Assembly: GCA_000697055.1 (NCBI GenBank)
Contig: JNDT01001070.1
Location: forward strand, 1-51,088
Reading direction: 5' to 3'
Length of the DNA: 51,088 nt
Origin: Saksenaea vasiformis B4078
Taxonomy: Eukaryota; Mucoromycota; Mucoromycetes; Mucorales; Saksenaeaceae
Numbering within the stretch: the first letter of the stretch is position 1; each line of letters begins with the position of its first letter. Position numbers and translations under genes: made by a program. The notes under the pieces were generated by a model, which was not told the origin of the DNA, did no database searches, and worked only from the letters and a program-made list of their open reading frames with translations. This document shows, piece after piece, positions 46,522 through 51,088 of this stretch.

Positions 46522-47087
46522 TCTGCCCAGCAAACTCCGTTACAATAAGATAAAGGAAAGAAAACTAAAGCAAATGCGGAAATGTAAGCATAATTCAGAA
46601 GAAATGGTCACTCTATTCATTGCAAAAGTCAGGCTCAGGCGAAGAATATACCTTTTCGAGAGAAAACGTGAAGAAAGGTTGCACCCGTACAAGGGCAGTG
46701 AAACGCTGAGTTGATCTTGCTCAGATTAAATGTCGGAGGTGTAACTTTTAGCCGAGCTTTTCGTGTGAAAAGGGGACGATCCCCAGTCAAAGAAACACCA
46801 CAAAAAAGGTTTGAATATTCATGCTTACAACTCCTCATTCTATTTGTCCTTTATTGCAGTAGGGCATAAATGTTTTGTTATGTGATGTCAGTAATATCCT
46901 TTATTCTAATACAGAAGGCTGTCTTAGATTGCCTTGCTCAGTCATCATGATTGTTTTCAATTGGAGTTGGAATTTATAACTTCTTTTTTTTTTCAGTGTC
47001 TCGCTACTTTGAGCAGCCGGTAACCCCAGCCAATATTATGGTAGTCTAATGTGTGCATGTAACGGTAGCGTCCCACAGATGGAAACC
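46522..47087. other. Spacer between SLA1 and TTI2, no supportable gene
   Basis: SLA1 promoter side and TTI2 3' flank. A poly-T run lies at 46984-46993. The 67-codon minus ORF at 46635-46838 has no features. Confidence 0.5.
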
Positions 47088-48480
47088 TTAAACCTTGTTC
47101 CCTTCAATTAAAGGCCTGAACTTTCTTTCGTCTAGCTGCATTAGCGCTGCAAAGTCCGCATCCAGTTGTTGTGGACATGCCGCTCGTAATTGTTGACAAG
47201 TCTCCTGCAATAGCGCACACAGTTCTTTTTCCCATTTCGTTCCATAATAATTGACCCAACATTCAGATAACGCTCTTAAAACTGGCCCTTTGTAATGTGG
47301 TATGCTGTTATACAGGTTAAATAAATATTTATCAGCGACTTGCTCTTACCGCGGCCAGCACTGTTCAATGATCGTCTTCAATGTGCTTACTGCCATAGCA
47401 TTGCGTTGAATAACAATTTTCTGATTTACGGTATAGCTGGATGGTGAAATCGACACTAGTTCACACAGTACAGGTATGACGGTCTACACCAGTCAATGTT
47501 ACGTAAATTGGGACAATAATCTTACCTGCAGGTAACGAATGCCAACCGATCCTAGCTCTAGGTATAACTGTTTCATCGGCTCTGTCAACACGGATAAACA
47601 GTTGATTCTGTGAGCGCCATAAGATAAACCGTTTATCACGCCATCCACCAGGACCTTTTCAAATAAGACCAATCGTTCTCTACTGTGAGGCTTTTTTGTC
47701 TTTGAAATAAGGTCCATCAAGCAGGAATATGCGGAGGAAGATAGTGCTAGATCATCTTCAGTGACAAGGTACCGAAGACATTTAAACAATGCCTAGTCTG
47801 AATGAGTAATATTCACTTTCAAAATAAAAAAAAAGGGAGTATGTCACCTCAATAAAGACATTTTCCAGTCCTGAAGCGGCATTCAACTCCAATTTTCCAA
47901 TCATATTATGCAAGATAAGGACGCCTTGATGTTTATGTTTGATGTCGTAGTCGTCTAGAAGTATCAGAATAGGTGGTGTAGCTTTTGGTAGAAACTTTTC
48001 CAAGTTCTCTTTCTACAATGAAAAAGTCAGTTCGGGCGTGTTGGCTCTCTATGCGGCTACCGTAGACGTTTCAGTTGCCCACGCGAGAACATCGATTGCG
48101 CTGTATCCGCGAGTAGCTACACTCCAAGAAGGTGTTTCCTCTACATCCCGGTCGATCCATGGATCGACATATCGACCACCTTTCTGCAAAAGCGGATTAC
48201 TCTTATGTGTGAATGCAGGCTTAATGAACTCGTCGAACACTGCAAGTAAATGTTCTGCATTAATGTGCTGCGATTTCTCAGACTGATCGATTTCAGTGAT
48301 TGCAGAGTGTGGACAACAGCGAGAGTAATAATCTGCCACGAATGCGTCACTGTGGAATGTCATGCTGAATGACCTTTTCCGTTGTCTAAATAGTTTGCGT
48401 CTGCCAGTGGTTTGCGGATATTTTCAGTCGGATTTCCTCCGGACTCGTAACAGGAAGCAGTCTTCTTAGATACACATATG
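47088..48480 (-). CDS. TTI2: TELO2-interacting protein 2 homologue (TTT complex), 5' end uncertain
   Basis: Part of the Tel2-Tti1-Tti2 co-chaperone that stabilises PIKK kinases such as TOR and ATM. The HEAT-like solenoid is read from joined exons: YVYLRRLLPVTSPEEIRLKI, DAFVADYYSRCCPHSAITEI and the TTI2-typical FLPKATPPILILLDDYDIKH, then KHQGVLILHNMIGKLELNAA. ALFKCLRYLVTEDDLALSSS, MKQLYLELGSVGIRYLQ, NAMAVSTLKTIIEQCWPR and RALSECWVNYYGTKWEKELC follow, ending LIEGNKV at 47088. 'P-P-I-L-x-L-L-D-D-y-d-x-K-x-x-G' is the family hallmark. In metazoan members a conserved W-K precedes it; here WATE and SVATRGYSAIDVLAW occupy that region. The exon upstream of 48363 is approximate and the start codon could not be fixed. 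Confidence 0.75.
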
Positions 48481-48669
48481 GCTGTCCTACAAATGCCAGG
48501 ATTATAAATAGAGCACAAGGAGCAGAACAAGGTTATATTGTTCTATTCGTTCGTATAGATAATTCAGAAGAAAATCGCAAAAAAAAAAGTTTATCTTTCG
48601 ATGAGGATTGGTAGGCAGTCCTCTTATACCATCCGTATTGGACGAAGTACATCACTTGGGAGCCTTTTA

Positions 48670-48930
48670 TTAAGCGCTATTGGGTGGCAATGTATTATTA
48701 GTTTTAACCCGCGTTACCAGATGCAACAGATTCTGTATCTGGCTTCTGATTGATTCCCTTTCTTCAAGTGGGACATTTGATGGAAGTTGGGCCACGGTTT
48801 GCGTGATCTTCTTGAGATCGTCAACTAAAGATGCATTTGCGTTTCTATTTGTTGCAGCGACTGTATCTGTTGATGCCATTGCGGTGGAAATATCAAGAAC
48901 TGAAGAAACAATGTCTGTTTCATATGACAT
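48670..48930 (-). CDS. Small hypothetical protein (86 aa) or first exon of TTI2
   Basis: The frame MSYETDIVSSVLDISTAMAS onward is low in Cys/Trp and rich in Asp, Ser, Thr and Asn. It ends with an amphipathic helix (ERESIRSQIQNLLHLVTRVK) and NNTLPPNSA. The composition is protein-like and differs from the surrounding non-coding frames. It lies just upstream of TTI2 on the same strand, so it could be the N-terminal exon of that gene, but no good splice donor links them. No family was recognised. Confidence 0.45.
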   Translation of the reverse strand: MSYETDIVSSVLDISTAMASTDTVAATNRNANASLVDDLKKITQTVAQLPSNVPLEERESIRSQIQNLLHLVTRVKTNNTLPPNSA

Positions 48931-49095
48931 AGTTCTGTCGCAGAAATTGTAAGGTACAACTACTTAAATATGATGTAAATAAGTTGAATACATCCTGATA
49001 GTCTTAAAGTCGCCTACAATCACCTACCTTCACAGAGGATCAGTTGATGAATATATCTCTTAAGCGATTACATATGCTTGCAAGGTAGATATCGC

Positions 49096-50275
49096 CTAGT
49101 ATAATCGCGGCAATCGCAAGATATCATTGTTTTGGTGTCGTGTTCGACAATGACCGCACATGCTGACTTTATCTCCACAAAATTGATCGCTGACTCTTGT
49201 TTTATTGCGTGCCGTATAGCTGCATTCCATCGATCGGATGCCCTGCAATAAATCGTACATCAAGTCTCTCACATAAGTCAGCGGTGAACGAACGTACACG
49301 AAATCCTGGGATACTGCTGTCTTCTATTATCCAAACGTCCAAAAATTCTTCCGGTACCTGTGCAGCATTGGTCTCCCGTTTTCTTTTTGCTCGTTCCGCA
49401 GGAGACATACGTTCGATGTTCAAGCGAAGTCGACAGGCAGCACTCCTCAGATCAGTTTCCACATCATTCACCAGGATAAATACCAACCGGTGCATTCTTC
49501 TGTTGGGTATCCGTTGCAGATAACTCGTCTTCAGTCGGTTATGCTAGCTTTCGATGTAGTCGTTGGTTGACACGAACCGGTAGATCTCTGGCTGGAAAGT
49601 CGCGCTCCATTGAAGGAACTTATCATTGACAAGCCATGTTTTTCGAAAATACATCATGAATTCTTTGCGTTGAGCACATTCTTTGATGAGTTCCTTAAGC
49701 TTAGATAGAATTCTGTCGTGGATCTTTCCCACATCATCAACTTCAGATCTGCGATCAGTCTCTTACGTTCTGCAATGGCCAATTGCCAAGGCGATATGAA
49801 CCCAAATGTATATTGTTCGTCCGAGCCCATCCAGAAAACGCGAAAGTTCTTCGATTCAAGTTCGTCCAACCGCTTCTTTACTGATTTTGCCAGGGCGTGA
49901 TCTTTAATTTATACCGTGCTATCCATCTTACAATATAGATTATATATCATCAGCATGTATTGTCTCGTTCTGATGAAGCGCTGCATATTCATCATTCTTA
50001 GCAAAAAGAGAGTTTTTCAGAACGGCACGTCTGATGGATTGCTGGCTATATCCTCAAGCAATTCGCGTCAGGATATGCTCCTTCATACTTTCTGACAGGC
50101 TAAGTTGCTGAACGTCCTTTGAAGAACCAGGGACGCAATTATGCTCACCATCAAGTGAAGTGGTGACAACGTTAGAGAATGCTTTCTTACAAACTACAAT
50201 AAGACGAGCATTGCCCTGGATTTTTTTGCTTCGGTTTTGAAGAGGTTTTTTCGCATATTCTTTTCGACTCCTCAT
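49096..50275 (-). pseudogene. MULE-type transposase relic (second family)
   Basis: Several frames broken by shifts and stops together follow a Mutator-like transposase. The 5' part, 50054-50275, has a FLYWCH/WRKY-like zinc-finger tail: IVVCKKAFSNVV ... LDGEHNCVPGSSKDVQQLSL. At 49654-49869, RVFWMGSDEQYTFGFISPWQ lies in the core. At the 49544-49732 end, STNDYIESYHNRLKTSYLQR (frameshifted into the next frame) carries the catalytic-Glu motif, here the E of YIESYHN. It continues RRMHRLVFILVNDVETDLRS and MSPAERAKRKRETNAAQVPE. A degraded SWIM-like end with CGHC follows at 49096-49299. It differs from the relic at 2910-3566, whose catalytic region reads TTTQRAESGHS, so it comes from another MULE lineage. 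It is non-functional as seen. Confidence 0.75.
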
Positions 50276-50570
50276 TTCAGGGAAACCAGAGTGGTGGCGT
50301 TGTTCTAGAGCGTTTACGGGCAGGTCCTTCAGATATTGTCTGGATGGTGGAAGTTAATTTGCTGTCGAAAGATGAGTAGACATTTTCCTTATGGATGGTG
50401 CACAGTAACGGTACAGTGGGAGTATTATCAACCTTCCTTCTTAAACTAAATTTAATCTCTCTATCAGCTGGTATCTAGGTTGATCGCGCCGCGTAAAGTA
50501 TCGATCTTCTCCTTGCTGTCAACAAGGTTTCCTCCGCTTTCTATTCCTCATCTTCCGAAACCACGTCAGA

Positions 50571-50738
50571 TTAAAACCGTATTGACACTTTAATTTGAAC
50601 CCTCTCTTCAGACCGCTCGCGGCGACGCTTGCTGAGATATTGATCCTGGTGGCGATTCTTGCGTGGACCTCGACCCCGGCTGCGGCCACCGTATTGGCCT
50701 TCATGCAGATGTAGAGCACTATGAATGGTCCGACTCAT
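50571..50738 (-). CDS. Arg/Gly-rich N-terminal exon-like ORF, possibly Mex67/NXF1-like
   Basis: From the ATG at 50738 the frame reads MSRTIHSALHLHEGQYGGRS, then RGRGPRKNRHQDQYLSKRRR and ERSEERVQIKV. It ends in-frame at 50571, unless GTGTCAATACGG after QIK is used as a splice donor. An RGG-type N-terminus followed by a short 'x-Q-I-K-V' strand resembles the start of fungal mRNA export factor Mex67/NXF1, but the RNA-binding and leucine-rich-repeat domains are not found in the window. The MULE relic begins about 300 bp downstream. It may be a gene truncated by that insertion, or a short independent exon. Confidence 0.35.
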   Translation of the reverse strand: MSRTIHSALHLHEGQYGGRSRGRGPRKNRHQDQYLSKRRRERSEERVQIKVSIRF

Positions 50739-51088
50739 ATTGCTTCGGTTTGATATACTACAACAAACAATAAAGCCGATTACTCTTTATTATATAGCTA
50801 CCATGCATTGTTCATTTTCTCTCTATTCAGCACCCATCAGAAATTGATGCTAGCTAAATTAGCAAGCATATTTTCACTTGTTTGTACAGCATCAATTCAG
50901 GAATCAGAGATCTGTTTTCGACTTCATAATACATGATCTTCAGTAGTATCGTTCACATATGGTAGCTGTGCGTCTAACCTCTCTGATAAAACGTATTAAT
51001 ATAGAGATCCCCACAGATAGCTTAATCTATGTCCAGAAAAATGACCATAATGAATGCTGTGAACGATAAACATATCTTAATTGTCATT
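50739..51088. other. Right-edge AT-rich sequence, nothing identified
   Basis: No open frame or repeat of note. It would be the 5' flank of the Arg/Gly-rich ORF. Confidence 0.45.

Noticed and set aside
1..51088. tRNA genes, rRNA or CRISPR arrays
   Set aside because: I scanned for T-arm motifs and regularly spaced repeats by eye and found none that hold up; tRNAscan would be decisive.

Overview
The window looks like nuclear DNA of an early-diverging fungus, most likely Mucoromycota and possibly Mucorales. Genes carry many short GT-AG introns of about 44-100 nt with CTAAC/CTAAT-like branch points and T-rich tails. Intergenic DNA is AT-rich with homopolymer and microsatellite runs. A Ral GTPase, a RalGAP-beta homologue and a Fanzor-type remnant also fit this group. 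Exon borders below were joined by hand from splice sites, reading frame and family conservation.

Left part (1-8.5 kb): two tandem minus-strand dipeptidyl-peptidase V genes, the first cut by the window edge. Between and around them lie a decayed MULE transposase with a SWIM finger, an ~85-bp direct repeat of the first gene's upstream region, and a 129-bp foldback element with CACTA-type ends.

Central left (8.5-26.5 kb): Mediator subunit MED4 (+), a Kre9/KNH-like GPI-anchored wall protein (-), a Fanzor/TnpB-like C-terminal fragment (-), then a Ral-type GTPase (-) lying 1 kb downstream of a large RalGAP-beta homologue (-). A coiled-coil/RING protein (-) and a DUF4112 membrane protein (-) follow. 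The 12-15.8 kb and 22.2-24.5 kb stretches are gene-poor.

Central right (27.9-40.3 kb): an uninterrupted Tc1/mariner-like transposase ORF that has lost catalytic residues (+), VPS18 of the HOPS/CORVET complexes (+), TMEM208/SND2 (+), a CorA/Alr1/Mnr2-type magnesium channel (-), and an unrecognised nuclear-type protein with a C-terminal coiled coil (+).

Right part (41.3-51 kb): mitochondrial ribosomal protein mL54 (+), the endocytic adaptor SLA1 (-), TTI2 of the TTT chaperone complex (-), a small hypothetical ORF, a second and different MULE relic (-), and an Arg/Gly-rich first-exon-like ORF (-).

Most genes are unrelated housekeeping loci. The neighbourhood that makes functional sense is Ral next to RalGAP-beta, with several secretory/endolysosomal genes (SND2, VPS18, SLA1) nearby. 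There is no CRISPR array, rRNA or recognisable tRNA. No wholly new system is proven; the best leads are the Ral/RalGAP pair, the catalytically altered but intact transposase ORF, the Fanzor relic and the CACTA-ended foldback element.
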